Assembly (NCBI RefSeq): GCF_001045435.1
Contig: NZ_LFNG01000012.1
Location: 124,001 to 188,000 of the forward strand
Origin: Chryseobacterium koreense CCUG 49689
GTDB lineage: Bacteria > Bacteroidota > Bacteroidia > Flavobacteriales > Weeksellaceae
DNA: 64,000 nucleotides
Direction of reading: 5' to 3'
The position numbers were made by a program, and so were the translations under genes. This document shows, one piece after another, positions 42,410-52,200 of the stretch. Position 1 is the first letter of the stretch. Each line of letters starts with the position of its first letter. Under the pieces are notes generated by a model. The model saw only the letters and a list, made by a program, of their open reading frames with translations. It was not told where the DNA came from and ran no database searches.

Positions 42410-44110
42410 ATGTCGTTATCAGAACAGGAAATCATCCGACGTGAAAAATTGCAGAAACTGACTGAAATGGGAATCGACGCATTTCCCGCAGCAGCTTACC
42501 AGATCACCGAAACCACCAAATCCATCAAAGAAAATTTTGAGGAAGGCAAAAAGGTGAAAATCGCCGGAAGATTGATGAGCAGAAGGATTCAGGGGAAAGC
42601 GAGTTTTGCGGAATTACAGGATTCCGAAGGCAGAATTCAAGTGTATTTCAACCGAGACGAAATCTGCACCGGTGAAGACAAAACAATGTACAACGAGGTT
42701 TATAAACACCTTTTAGATATTGGTGATATTATTGGAATTGAAGGCGAACTCTTCAAAACCCAGGTAGGTGAAATGACTGTGATGGTGAAAAATTTCATGC
42801 TTTTAACCAAAACCATTCGTCCGTTGCCATTGCCGAAAGTAGATGCCGACGGAAATATTTTCGACGCGTTCAACGATCCGGAACTCCGATACAGACAACG
42901 ATATGTTGATTTGGTGGTGAATCCGCAAGTGAAAGATGTTTTCGTGAAAAGAACCAAAATGTTCAATGCGATGCGAACTTTTTTCAACGATGCCGGCTAT
43001 TTCGAAGTGGAAACTCCGATTCTGCAATCCATTCCGGGAGGAGCTGCGGCGCGACCTTTCATTACGCATCACAATGCTTTAGACATTCCATTATATTTAA
43101 GAATTGCCAATGAACTCTATTTAAAAAGATTGATTGTTGGTGGATTTGACGGAGTTTATGAATTCTCTAAAAACTTCAGAAACGAAGGGATGGACAGAAC
43201 CCATAATCCGGAATTCACGGCGATGGAAATTTACGTGGCCTACAAAGATTATAATTGGATGATGGAATTCACAGAAAAACTGTTGGAATACACCGCAGTT
43301 CAGGTGAATGGGAAGACCGAATCCACTTTCGGGGAACACACCATCAACTGGAAAGCGCCATATCCAAGAGTTTCGATGACGGAAGCCATCCAAAAATTCA
43401 CCGGTTTCGACATTACCGGGAAAACCGAGCAGGAACTTTACGATTTTGCGAAATCCATCGGAATTGAAGTTGATGAGACGATGGGCAAAGGAAAACTCAT
43501 CGATCAAATCTTCGGCGAAAAATGTGAGGGAAACTTTATTCAGCCCACCTTTATCACCGATTACCCGATCGAGATGTCGCCATTAACCAAAAAACACAGA
43601 ACCAAAGAAGGTTTGACGGAGCGTTTCGAATTGATGGTTTGCGGAAAAGAAATCGCGAACGCCTATTCGGAGCTGAACGACCCGATCGACCAAAGAGAGC
43701 GTTTCGAGGCACAACTCGCACTTTCGGAAAGAGGTGACGACGAGGCGATGTTCATTGACCACGATTTCCTGCGGGCTTTGGAATACGGAATGCCGCCTAC
43801 TTCAGGTTTAGGAATCGGCATGGACCGCCTGATCATGTTTTTGACCAATAACCCGTCAATTCAGGAAGTGCTGTTCTTCCCGCAAATGAGACCGGAAAAA
43901 AACGAGCCGCAAATCGAATTGGGAGAAGACGAAAAAGTGATTTTGGAAATCCTTAATTCCCAGGAAGAACCTATGGAACTTTCGGAAGTGAAAAACCGTT
44001 CGCAACTTTCAGGAAAAAAATGGGATAAGGCGACGAAGACTTTGACGAAGAATAATTTGGTGAAGGTGGAAAAAGTGGGGGATTCACTCTTGATATCAAA
44101 GTTAGCGTAG
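42410..44110 (+). CDS. lysS: Lysyl-tRNA synthetase, class II
   Basis: 566 residues. Charges tRNA-Lys. N-terminal OB-fold anticodon-binding domain (KIAGRLMSRRIQGKASFAELQD, then IQVYFNRDEI). Class II catalytic core: motif 1 near FEVETPILQSIPGGAAARPF, motif 2 FSKNFRNEGMDRTHNPEFTAMEIY, motif 3 GLGIGMDRLIMFLTN. After the usual end, about 60 extra residues form a winged-helix-like extension (EKVILEILNSQEEPMELSEV, WDKATKTLTKNNLVKVEKVGD). Such a tail occurs in other Bacteroidota LysRS. Essential housekeeping gene with its own promoter. Confidence 0.97.
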   Translation: MSLSEQEIIRREKLQKLTEMGIDAFPAAAYQITETTKSIKENFEEGKKVKIAGRLMSRRIQGKASFAELQDSEGRIQVYFNRDEICTGEDKTMYNEVYKHLLDIGDIIGIEGELFKTQVGEMTVMVKNFMLLTKTIRPLPLPKVDADGNIFDAFNDPELRYRQRYVDLVVNPQVKDVFVKRTKMFNAMRTFFNDAGYFEVETPILQSIPGGAAARPFITHHNALDIPLYLRIANELYLKRLIVGGFDGVYEFSKNFRNEGMDRTHNPEFTAMEIYVAYKDYNWMMEFTEKLLEYTAVQVNGKTESTFGEHTINWKAPYPRVSMTEAIQKFTGFDITGKTEQELYDFAKSIGIEVDETMGKGKLIDQIFGEKCEGNFIQPTFITDYPIEMSPLTKKHRTKEGLTERFELMVCGKEIANAYSELNDPIDQRERFEAQLALSERGDDEAMFIDHDFLRALEYGMPPTSGLGIGMDRLIMFLTNNPSIQEVLFFPQMRPEKNEPQIELGEDEKVILEILNSQEEPMELSEVKNRSQLSGKKWDKATKTLTKNNLVKVEKVGDSLLISKLA

Positions 44111-44244
44111 TTAAGATTTATTATCCTAAATTCTGATTATTATTGTATTGATTCTTAAATTGATAAGTGTTTCAGAAATTTCTTGACCTATTGAAGACGA
44201 GAAATTTTTGTGATTGAAAAATTGATTTTAGAAATATCTATTTG

Positions 44245-44280
44245 AAAAGTTCCTTATTTAGGAACTTTTTTTTATCTTTG
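44245..44280 (+). promoter_or_regulatory. Palindromic terminator/operator and promoter of the second HigBA pair
   Basis: Perfect arms AAAAGTTCC (44245-44253) and GGAACTTTT (44261-44269) run into a T-tract and then TATCTTTG at 44273-44280, a -7 box. The repeat could end lysS transcription, serve as HigA operator, or both. The toxin ATG lies only 8 bp after the box, so the mRNA is probably leaderless. Confidence 0.6.
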
Positions 44281-44288
44281 TATAGGAA

Positions 44289-44585
44289 ATGAAAAGAATC
44301 ATCGCAAAAAAAACACTCAAAGAATTTTGGGAAATGCATTCTGATGCCGAACAGTACTTGAAAACATGGTATGATGTGGCAAAAAATTCGGAATGGACGT
44401 GTCCTGCCGACATCAAAAATTCTTTTGCTACTGCGAGTATTCTTAAAAACAGCCGAGTTGTTTTTAACATTAAAGGCAATTCTTATCGGTTGGTAGTGAA
44501 ATTCAATTACGAAAAACGTTGGGCATTCATCCGATTTGTTGGAACCCATTCTGATTATGACCAGATCAACGCAGATGAAATTTAA
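44289..44585 (+). CDS. higB: HigB-type toxin (mRNA interferase)
   Basis: 98 residues of the HigB_toxin family, distinct from the RelE-like toxin at 14745-15029. Motifs: KRIIAKKTLKEFWEMHSDAEQYLKTWYDVAKNSEW, then PADIKNSFATASILKNSRVVFNIKGNSYRLVVKFNYEKRWAFIRFVGTHSDYDQI; the NIKGN-YRLVVK and FIRFVGTHxxYD elements are diagnostic. It should cut mRNA at the ribosome. Ends 10 bp before the antitoxin gene. Complete and probably active. Confidence 0.92.
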   Translation: MKRIIAKKTLKEFWEMHSDAEQYLKTWYDVAKNSEWTCPADIKNSFATASILKNSRVVFNIKGNSYRLVVKFNYEKRWAFIRFVGTHSDYDQINADEI

Positions 44586-44595
44586 AACCTGAGAC

Positions 44596-44961
44596 ATGAC
44601 AATTAAACCTATAAAGAACGACGATCAATATTACAAGGCACTTAAGAGATTAGATGAAATTTTTGATGCTCCTGCGAATTCTCCCGAAGGCGACGAAGCG
44701 GAGATTCTTTCGATACTGATCGAAAATTTTGAAAATGAATATTATCAAATCGACTCACCCGATCCGATTGAAGCAATTCGAATCCGCATGGAAGAGATGG
44801 ATTTAAAGCAAAAAGATTTGGTACCATTTATTGGTTCCAAAAGTAAAACTTCAGAAGTATTGAATCGAAAGCAAAAACTTACTCTTGAAATGATTCGAAA
44901 ATTAACCGAAAAACTCAATATTTCGGCAAATGTTCTGATTTCAAATTATGCTTTAGAATAA
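44596..44961 (+). CDS. higA: HigA-type antitoxin with C-terminal XRE domain
   Basis: 121 residues. The N-terminal toxin-binding part is ITIKPIKNDDQYYKALKRLDEIF-like (conserved YxxALxRLDEIF, PEGDEAEILSILIENFE); the C-terminal helix-turn-helix is IRIRMEEMDLKQKDLVPFIG, SKTSEVLNRKQKLTLEMIRKL. It neutralises the upstream toxin and probably represses the shared promoter through the palindrome at 44245-44269. Toxin-first order as usual. A terminator follows. Confidence 0.92.
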   Translation: MTIKPIKNDDQYYKALKRLDEIFDAPANSPEGDEAEILSILIENFENEYYQIDSPDPIEAIRIRMEEMDLKQKDLVPFIGSKSKTSEVLNRKQKLTLEMIRKLTEKLNISANVLISNYALE

Positions 44962-44978
44962 AAAAGAAGTAAATCATA

Positions 44979-45005
44979 AATCCTCAAACATCTGAGGATT
45001 TTTTT
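44979..45005 (+). terminator. Terminator of the second HigBA pair
   Basis: Perfect arms AATCCTCA and TGAGGATT with a 6-base loop followed by seven T, about 18 bp past the antitoxin stop. Confidence 0.85.
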
Positions 45006-45062
45006 GTGGAAAACTTCTATCATTCAAACACGAATTTTCTTTCATATCTCATGAATTTTCCG

Positions 45063-45070
45063 TATTTTTG
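45063..45070 (+). promoter_or_regulatory. -7 promoter element of gyrB
   Basis: TATTTTTG matches TAnnTTTG, about 105 bp before the gyrB start, implying a leader of about 100 nt without obvious structure. Confidence 0.45.
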
Positions 45071-45175
45071 TTGGTCTTTGCATTGTGCAAAAACAATCAA
45101 TTTTTAATGTGAATCTTAGTTGCTTAAAAGCTGACCCGATCATTACTCGACAGCCAACAGCAGATAGCAAAAATT

Positions 45176-47110
45176 ATGAGTCAGAAACAATATACAGCAA
45201 GCAGTATTCAGGCGCTTGAAGGAATCGAACACGTAAGGTTAAGACCATCGATGTACATCGGTGATGTGGGAACCAGAGGTCTTCACCATTTGGTTTATGA
45301 AGTAGTGGATAATTCGATTGACGAGGCGCTCGCTGGACATTGCGACACCATCGATGTAAGAATCCATGAGGGAGACGGAATTTCCGTGCGTGACAACGGC
45401 CGAGGAATTCCGGTAGATTTTCACGAAAAAGAGCAGAAATCCGCATTGGAAGTGGTCATGACCAAAATCGGTGCCGGAGGAAAATTCGACAAAGATTCCT
45501 ACAAAGTTTCCGGTGGTCTCCACGGTGTAGGGGTTTCCTGCGTGAATGCGCTTTCAACCTCACTGATTGCAACCGTTTACCGTGACGGAAAAGTCTATCA
45601 GCAAAAATATTCCAAAGGTCACGCTTTAGCAGATGTGGAAGTCATCGGCGAAGCAGACGCAAGAGGAACCAGCGTTTTCTTTCAACCCGATCCAAGTATT
45701 TTCCAGGAACTGGTCTATAATTATGATACTTTGGCAGCACGTCTCCGTGAACTGGCTTTCCTGAACAAAGGAATCACCATCACTTTGACAGACGAAAGAG
45801 TTAAAGATGAACAAGGTGAACCAAAAACAGAAGTATTCCATTCCGAAGGCGGGTTGAAAGAATTCGTGCAATACATCGACGGAAACCGCGAAAGCATTAT
45901 GCAGAACGTGATCTTCATGGAGGGAAACAAGGACGACATTCCAGTGGAAGTGGCAATGCGCTACAACACCTCCTACAATGAAAACCTGCATTCTTATGTA
46001 AACAACATCAATACCCATGAAGGCGGAACGCACCTTGCAGGTTTCAGACGTGCTTTGACGAGAACTTTGAAGAAATTTGCAGACGAACTCGGTCTTCCAG
46101 CAAAAGAAAAAGTAGAAGTAACCGGTGACGATTTCCGGGAAGGGTTGACCGCAGTGATTTCCGTGAAAGTGATGGAACCACAGTTTGAAGGCCAAACCAA
46201 GACCAAGTTAGGAAACTCCGAAGTTTCTGGTGCGGTGGACAAAATCGTGGGCGAAATGCTCACCAACTTCCTGGAGGAGCATCCGAACGAAGCGAAACTC
46301 ATCGTGCAGAAAGTGGTTCTAGCAGCAAAAGCAAGACAAGCCGCGAAAAAAGCGAGAGAACTTGTACAAAGAAAATCCCCGATGGGCGGAAGTGGACTTC
46401 CTGGGAAACTTTCGGACTGTTCCTCAAAAGACCCTGTAATCTCAGAAATATTCTTGGTAGAGGGAGATTCCGCAGGTGGAACCGCAAAGCAAGGTCGAGA
46501 CAGACATTTTCAGGCGATTCTTCCACTGCGAGGTAAGATTTTGAATGTGGAAAAATCTATGCTCCACAAAGTTTACGATAACGAGGAAATCAAAAATATT
46601 TACACCGCGTTAGGAGTTTCCGTAGGAACTGAAGATGATTCCAAAGCTTTGAATCTAGCCAAACTCAGATACCACAAAATCGTGATCATGACCGATGCGG
46701 ATATTGATGGATCCCACATTTCTACACTGATTTTGACTTTCTTCTTCCGCTACATGAAGGAGCTGATCGAAAACGGATATATCTATATTGCGCAACCACC
46801 GTTGTATCTTTTGAAAAAAGGAAACAAGAAAATATACGCCTATAACGAAAAAGAACGCGAAGAAAAAACTTTGGAAATGTCTTCCGATGGAAAAGGCGTT
46901 GAAGTTCAGCGATACAAAGGTCTCGGTGAAATGAACCCGGAACAGCTTTGGGAAACCACGCTGAATCCGGAACACCGAATTCTGAAGCAAGTCACCATCG
47001 ACAATTTGGTGGAAGCAGACAGCACCTTCTCCATGCTTATGGGAGACGAAGTGCCGCCAAGAAGAGATTTCATAGAGAAAAACGCGATCTATGCCAAAAT
47101 TGACGTCTAA
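45176..47110 (+). CDS. gyrB: DNA gyrase subunit B
   Basis: 644 residues. ATPase subunit of DNA gyrase, partner of GyrA. GHKL ATPase motifs: GLHHLVYEVVDNSIDEALAG, VRDNGRGIPVDFHEKE, GAGGKFDKDSYKVSGGLHGVG. Transducer: YNTSYNENLHSYVNNINTHEGGTH. Toprim domain: IFLVEGDSAGGTAKQGRDR, LRGKILNVEK, ITD-type metal motif MTDADIDGSHI. C-terminal YKGLGEMNPEQLWETT. It lacks the large insert of gamma-proteobacterial GyrB, normal for this phylum. Housekeeping target of quinolone/coumarin drugs. Confidence 0.97.
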   Translation: MSQKQYTASSIQALEGIEHVRLRPSMYIGDVGTRGLHHLVYEVVDNSIDEALAGHCDTIDVRIHEGDGISVRDNGRGIPVDFHEKEQKSALEVVMTKIGAGGKFDKDSYKVSGGLHGVGVSCVNALSTSLIATVYRDGKVYQQKYSKGHALADVEVIGEADARGTSVFFQPDPSIFQELVYNYDTLAARLRELAFLNKGITITLTDERVKDEQGEPKTEVFHSEGGLKEFVQYIDGNRESIMQNVIFMEGNKDDIPVEVAMRYNTSYNENLHSYVNNINTHEGGTHLAGFRRALTRTLKKFADELGLPAKEKVEVTGDDFREGLTAVISVKVMEPQFEGQTKTKLGNSEVSGAVDKIVGEMLTNFLEEHPNEAKLIVQKVVLAAKARQAAKKARELVQRKSPMGGSGLPGKLSDCSSKDPVISEIFLVEGDSAGGTAKQGRDRHFQAILPLRGKILNVEKSMLHKVYDNEEIKNIYTALGVSVGTEDDSKALNLAKLRYHKIVIMTDADIDGSHISTLILTFFFRYMKELIENGYIYIAQPPLYLLKKGNKKIYAYNEKEREEKTLEMSSDGKGVEVQRYKGLGEMNPEQLWETTLNPEHRILKQVTIDNLVEADSTFSMLMGDEVPPRRDFIEKNAIYAKIDV

Positions 47111-47161
47111 GAAATCTTCAAATTCATTTTGAAGACTTGCATTGAAAAGTATTATTTTATG

Positions 47162-47190
47162 AAACCGCCCAAAATATTGGACGGTTTTTT
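47162..47190 (+). terminator. Terminator of gyrB
   Basis: AAACCG-C-CC pairs with GG-A-CGGTTT (one C-A mismatch), followed by a run of T, 50 bp past the gyrB stop codon. Similar in design to the hairpin at 33043-33076. Confidence 0.75.
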
Positions 47191-47223
47191 GTTGGTAATC
47201 CAAAAAATTCATTAAATTTAGAA

Positions 47224-48036
47224 ATGAAAAAAATTATCCTTATTCTTTCAGTAATTTCAACTCTTGTCTTATCATGCAACAAAACGGGTTCTATGCAAGA
47301 AACCGATGCAGAAAAAACTACGAAAACCACCGCTGAACCACAACCATTTACTGTTGACTCATTGTCGGTGAATGATTCCACGAAAATTAATCCGAAAATT
47401 ACAGTAGCCTTCAAATCAAAAATTTTAATTTTCCCTACACTCAAAGACAAACCGTTGCTAGACAGCATCTACTCTATCGAAAACATCCGGCTAGATCATT
47501 ATGATTCTAAAAGTTTGCTCTCCGCCCTGAAAAAGAAACAGGAAAATTACTTCAAGGAAAATAAGGAAGTAGCCAACGATATTCCGATGGATTACGAACA
47601 AACCTGGAGCGAAAACTCAGATATGAAGGTCTTTTCACAGGAAAATGATTTGCTGACCATCAAATATACCGGTGACGGATTTACTGGCGGAGCACACGGC
47701 TATTATTACGAATATTACAAAGTATTCGACTTAAAGAACAAAAAAACAATGCAGCTTGCAGATGTCTTGGTTGCACCAGAATCAGATATTTGGAAACGTG
47801 CATTATGGGATAATTTCATCAAAAATGACTCCGGAAAGGGACAAGCTGAAATGCTGCTCGTGAAAGAAATCTCACCGAACGACAATTTCTATTTTGACCG
47901 CAATAATCTGTATTTTCTTTATAACCAATATGAGATCGCGGCATACGCAGCTGGACCGATTCTGATCAAGATTCCAATATCTGATGTAAAAGTGATGCTG
48001 AAGCCAGAGTTTAAAGAAAGAATGGGAATTAAATAA
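47224..48036 (+). CDS. DUF3298 (RsiV-like) domain lipoprotein
   Basis: 270 residues. Lipoprotein signal with Cys at about 18 (ISTLVLSCNKTG). N-terminal DUF4163-like part and C-terminal DUF3298 domain: LLTIKYTGDGFTGGAHGYYYEYYKVFDLKNKKTMQLADVL, then LYFLYNQYEIAAYAAGPILIKIPISDVK. The GGAHG and YEIAxYAxG motifs are family hallmarks. This domain also occurs in anti-sigma factor RsiV, where it binds lysozyme; a lysozyme-binding or inhibitor role here is possible but unproven. Likely monocistronic, ending in a terminator. Confidence 0.85.
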   Translation: MKKIILILSVISTLVLSCNKTGSMQETDAEKTTKTTAEPQPFTVDSLSVNDSTKINPKITVAFKSKILIFPTLKDKPLLDSIYSIENIRLDHYDSKSLLSALKKKQENYFKENKEVANDIPMDYEQTWSENSDMKVFSQENDLLTIKYTGDGFTGGAHGYYYEYYKVFDLKNKKTMQLADVLVAPESDIWKRALWDNFIKNDSGKGQAEMLLVKEISPNDNFYFDRNNLYFLYNQYEIAAYAAGPILIKIPISDVKVMLKPEFKERMGIK

Positions 48037-48045
48037 TTTAGTACC

Positions 48046-48073
48046 AAAAAGCAAGTCAGATAGGCTTGCTTTT
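48046..48073 (+). terminator. Terminator of the DUF3298 gene
   Basis: Arms AAAAGCAAG and CTTGCTTTT pair across a 9-base loop, 10 bp past the stop codon; a short T-rich tract follows. Confidence 0.7.
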
Positions 48074-48075
48074 CT

Positions 48076-48083
48076 TAATTTTG
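48076..48083 (+). promoter_or_regulatory. -7 promoter element directly before the lipid kinase start
   Basis: TAATTTTG matches TAnnTTTG and ends 5 bp before the ATG at 48089, predicting a leaderless or near-leaderless mRNA. Confidence 0.5.
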
Positions 48084-48088
48084 CAAAA

Positions 48089-48940
48089 ATGGAAAAAGTC
48101 GCCTTCATCATCAATCCCTTTTCAGCCAAAAAAAATTACCAAACGTTTCTGGAATCGCTCAGGCAAAAAGTGGACAAGCCCATATATTACATTTCTGAAT
48201 CTATGGAAGGGACGGAAGAATTCATCAATAACCATTTTGAGCATACCGAAATCTTTGTGGCAATCGGTGGCGACGGCACGATTTCTTCGGTGGCAAAAAA
48301 AATCATCAACACCGAGAAAATTCTCGCCATTTTTCCTGCGGGATCTGGAAACGGTTTCTCCAATGAAACCAATTTCAATAAGAATTTGGACGAACTTTTG
48401 ATAAAGATAAAGGCTAAAAAATCCAGAAAAATTGATACTTTCACGGTGAATGACAGACTTTCGATCAACGTCTCCGGAACTGGATTTGATGGAAAGGTGG
48501 TGAAAGAGTTTGAAAAAACCAAACGCGGTTTCAAGAATTACATCAGGGTTTCCATCCGCACTTTTTTCAATTATAAACCGATTAAGGTTAAATTCATCAC
48601 AGAAAATTTCAAACAGTACAACGGAAAATACCTGATGCTGAATATTGCAAACACGCGGCAGTTCGGTAACAATGCCTACATCGCGCCGAAAGCAAGCAAA
48701 AGTGATGGATTGGTTGATCTGGTTTTGGTGAAGAAGTTTCCACTCACCTACTCTCCATTTTTTGCTTTCAGAATGTTCACAAAACGGCTGAAAGATGACG
48801 ATTACGTGACTTATCTCCCTGTTTCGGAGGTGGAATTCAAAGTATCTACCAAAAACTGGCATTTGGACGGAGAATACAACAAGATCAAATCCCCTATTTC
48901 GGTAAAGGTTTTGCCAAAGAGCTTGAGGATTTTGATTTAG
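48089..48940 (+). CDS. Diacylglycerol/lipid kinase family protein (YegS-like)
   Basis: 283 residues. ATP-dependent lipid kinase fold: VAFIINPFSAKKNYQTF, the GGDGT nucleotide motif at 60-64 (VAIGGDGTISSVAKKI), the LAIFPAGSGNGFSNE substrate motif, SINVSGTGFDGKVVKEF, and the C-terminal beta sandwich (LVDLVLVKKFPL, WHLDGEYNKIK). It probably phosphorylates diacylglycerol or a related lipid at the inner membrane; the exact substrate is not known. Length is normal. Confidence 0.9.
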   Translation: MEKVAFIINPFSAKKNYQTFLESLRQKVDKPIYYISESMEGTEEFINNHFEHTEIFVAIGGDGTISSVAKKIINTEKILAIFPAGSGNGFSNETNFNKNLDELLIKIKAKKSRKIDTFTVNDRLSINVSGTGFDGKVVKEFEKTKRGFKNYIRVSIRTFFNYKPIKVKFITENFKQYNGKYLMLNIANTRQFGNNAYIAPKASKSDGLVDLVLVKKFPLTYSPFFAFRMFTKRLKDDDYVTYLPVSEVEFKVSTKNWHLDGEYNKIKSPISVKVLPKSLRILI

Positions 48941-49251
48941 AGCACATTTACCATTCCCTGAATTTTGCCGACTGCATATGCAGTATGACCAAAGGTTTTC
49001 GCCTATGGTTGATCTTTTGGAGAATCCGGCTGAACAAATGATTCCGCTTGCGGCGCGGTAGAAAATCTCATGTGAAAATCACCGCCCTTGAAGAAAAACT
49101 GCAACTGGTTCATAAAATTACGCAGATCAGCTGCGCTGAAAAACCGTTTTTGCAGGGGAAAATTGCTTTGGAAAAACTACTCCCTTCCACATTAGTCCCA
49201 ACAGCCGGAAAGCCGGACCCATCTTCGGCTAACAACAAAAATGGGTTGCTC
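48941..49251. other. Unassigned gap with two frames that may be a decayed gene
   Basis: Richer in GC than neighbouring gaps. One plus frame from ATG 48979 encodes MQYDQRFSPMVDLLENPAEQ, then MIPLAAR and a stop at 49065. An overlapping plus frame continues in-phase from 49048 with RGRKSHVKITALEEKLQLVH, then KITQISCAEKPFLQGK. A single +1 shift would join them into about 100 codons. The right end holds a GCCGGAAAGCCGG hairpin and arms ACCCAT/ATGGGT. No family is recognised. Confidence 0.3.
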
Positions 49252-52200
49252 CTATTTCTTTGATTTAGCGGTTTGGTTTAGGTTTTTGTAACGCCAATAG
49301 GAAACTGCCGCCAAAGTAAACATAGAAGCCAAGCCGATGTAAACCCACGCCGGAACCGGAACCGGATCACCTGCCGCGTAGGAATGCAGCCCGCTCAAGT
49401 AATAATTTACCCCAAAATAAGTCATAACCATGGAACAGAATGCGAACATGGTCGCTACGTGATATGCCCATCTTCCGCGCAATCCCGGAACGAGCCTCAT
49501 GTGGAGTACGAATGCATAGACGATGATGGATATGAACGCCCATGTTTCTTTAGGGTCCCAACTCCAATATCTTCCCCAGGATTCATTTGCCCAAATTCCA
49601 CCCAGAAAATTTCCTACGGTCAATGCGAAAAGACCTATGAATAAAGACATTTCTGAGACAATGGTGAGTTCTTTGATGGTGATATCGTGGTGGATTTTGT
49701 AGAGTTTTTTATCTGCAATAATATAGAATACCAAAGTGATCACCGCAATGATCATGGAAAGCGCGAAGAATCCATAACTAGATGTGATGACCGCAACGTG
49801 CACGATGAGCCAGTACGATTTCAGCACAGGAACAAGCGGCGTAATTTGCGGATCAAGTGCGGAACCACCGTGTGCAAACCCCATCATGATTACGGCCACC
49901 ATGAAACCTGCAGCAGGAATGAGTGCATTGGAAACGCTACCGCTTCTCACGGCTTTGGTGGATTCATATCTTTTCAGGTTCGGTTTTCCCATACCGAAAT
50001 AGAACATTAAACCGGCAGAGATTCCGACCCATGAAATGAATATAATCGCTTCATAACCGTTACTCCACGGAGCGTGACCTGAAAGATACCATCTCGCAAC
50101 CAGTCCAAGAAAATGGGCGACGTAACCGATCAGACCAATATAGATAATGGATTTGATGATGGTATGCAGCACTTTGTTTGGCTTGAAAAGCTCTATGAAT
50201 CCTAATAATAGAAGTAATCCGCCGATCAAAGTATAAAAAATCAGCAACTTAAAGTTCAGATTGAGTTTATTCATGAACACTTCCAAATCCACTTTTGATT
50301 TTGCGGGAACTACGTTTTTTCCCCAAGTTTGCTGGTATTGTTCCAGTTTCTGCAATTCTGAATCTGCGGTGGTCCAATTTCCGGATTTTTGTGCATCCAA
50401 AACGCTGGAGAAATAGGGACCCATCACTTTTTGGGATTGCTCATCTGGTTCAAAGTTTTGATCGAGCCAAGAATGCCATGTGGAATTCGGATCGTTTTGC
50501 ACTGGGACAATCCTCAAAAACTGCCCGCTAAAAAATTCGTTGAATACCTGCACACGGTCATTCACTGCAATTACTTCTTTGTCATAATTGGTTTGTTCGG
50601 CAGGCTTTTTTCGGAAAGCGGTTTGGTAATCTTCTTCCAAAACGTAATGAAGCTGACCATTTTTGTCAGCAGGAAAAAGCGACATCAGTGAAGTGTATCC
50701 GTCTTCGTCGGCTTTTGTTTTTCTTTTGAGTTCATCCCCGCCTTTTGAACCAATTTTAATGATTGGAACCATGGTCCAACTTGGAGTATCGGTATTGATG
50801 GAAAGGAACCATTGATTTGCGTCCAGGGATTTTCCGTCGGTTCCTTTGAATTCGTCCCTCTTGTAGAGTTTCCTCAAAACATCCAAAGCTTGAGTGTTCA
50901 TAGGAACGATTCTGCCTTCATAGTTTTGAACCAAAAGATATCCGAATTTGTCGGCATGTTCTTTTGAAATCTTATTTCTGGCAATGATTTCATCAGCCGA
51001 AATTGGTTTTGGCGAACGTAGCGCCAAAGAATTTTGTTCCTTTACCGGGCGTGTTTCCAGTGCTAAAGACGCATCCGCATTTCCGTGATTATGGCCGTCG
51101 TTTGCGGAATGGGTTTTTTCAGGGGATCCATCGGTACCATGCGTGTCGATATATTGTGCGTTGAAATTCAAGCTTAGGAAAAGCAGAATCGCCATGGTTA
51201 CCCGTTTTCTGTTGATAGCCTTCAACTGTTTATTGAGTTTCCAAAAATGGGTTCCTTTCCAGAAGAAAGTCACGAACATTCCCAAAAACAACAGTGTATA
51301 GCCGAAGTAAGTCACGTTGGTTCCCCAGAAATCGTGGTTTACTGAAAGAATTGTTCCACGTCTGTCCGGATCGAAACTGGATTGGAAAAACCGGTAACCG
51401 CCGTGATTCAAAACATGGTTCATGTAAATTTTATAAGGGGTCTGTTTTCCCTGGTCGATGATTTGCACATGGCTTTCGTAGGAACTCGGCGACGAACTTC
51501 CGGGATAAGTTTCCATTACAAATTTATCCAGTTTAAGGCCGAATGGAGTGTTATACACTTTTGGACCAAAACCGAGAATAATGTTCATTCCATCCAAGTT
51601 GATTTGTTTGAAGGCGTTTGGGTTTCCTCTTTCTACAGACAAATCGACAAGTTGTTTGGTTTTCGGACCTTTTACTTCCACGGTCAATTGATCGGCTACA
51701 TTTTGGTCTTTTTTCTTGTCACCTTCATAGGCGATCAGTTTTCCTTTTTTCAAACCTTCGGGAACCACCAGCTTCAAATCATTGATGGAATAAAGACTTC
51801 TAAGTGCCAAAGGTTGAAAAACCTCCTTCTGAACATGAGTGGTGTCCTGAGTCGCCATCGTCATGTAATTGGCTTCAACAGGAGTTTTGATCATCAGATT
51901 TCCATGATCGTTTCGGAATTCCACCGCACCTTCAATTCCACGATTGTAGGAAACCAACATGCCGTTGATAGATTTCGCTTCGCCAGGTTTGATATAGAGA
52001 TTTTCACGACCGGTTTGTCCGGCGGAAACCACATGCAGGAATTCTTCACCGTTGGGATCAGCAATTAAGCTGTCTTTTTTTCTTTGGATATAGTGAACTT
52101 GGCGAACATCGATCTGTTTTCCATGAAAATCGTAACCAGCCTTAAATGAGTGCGGCAAAATTTTGGCGAGCCAGGATTTTTCTTTGGCAAGGTCCGGAAT

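Noticed and set aside
49048-49263. 71-codon frame as a complete gene
   Set aside because: It has no ATG (TTG at best), overlaps the ccsBA stop and resembles no family; kept only as part of a possible decayed gene.
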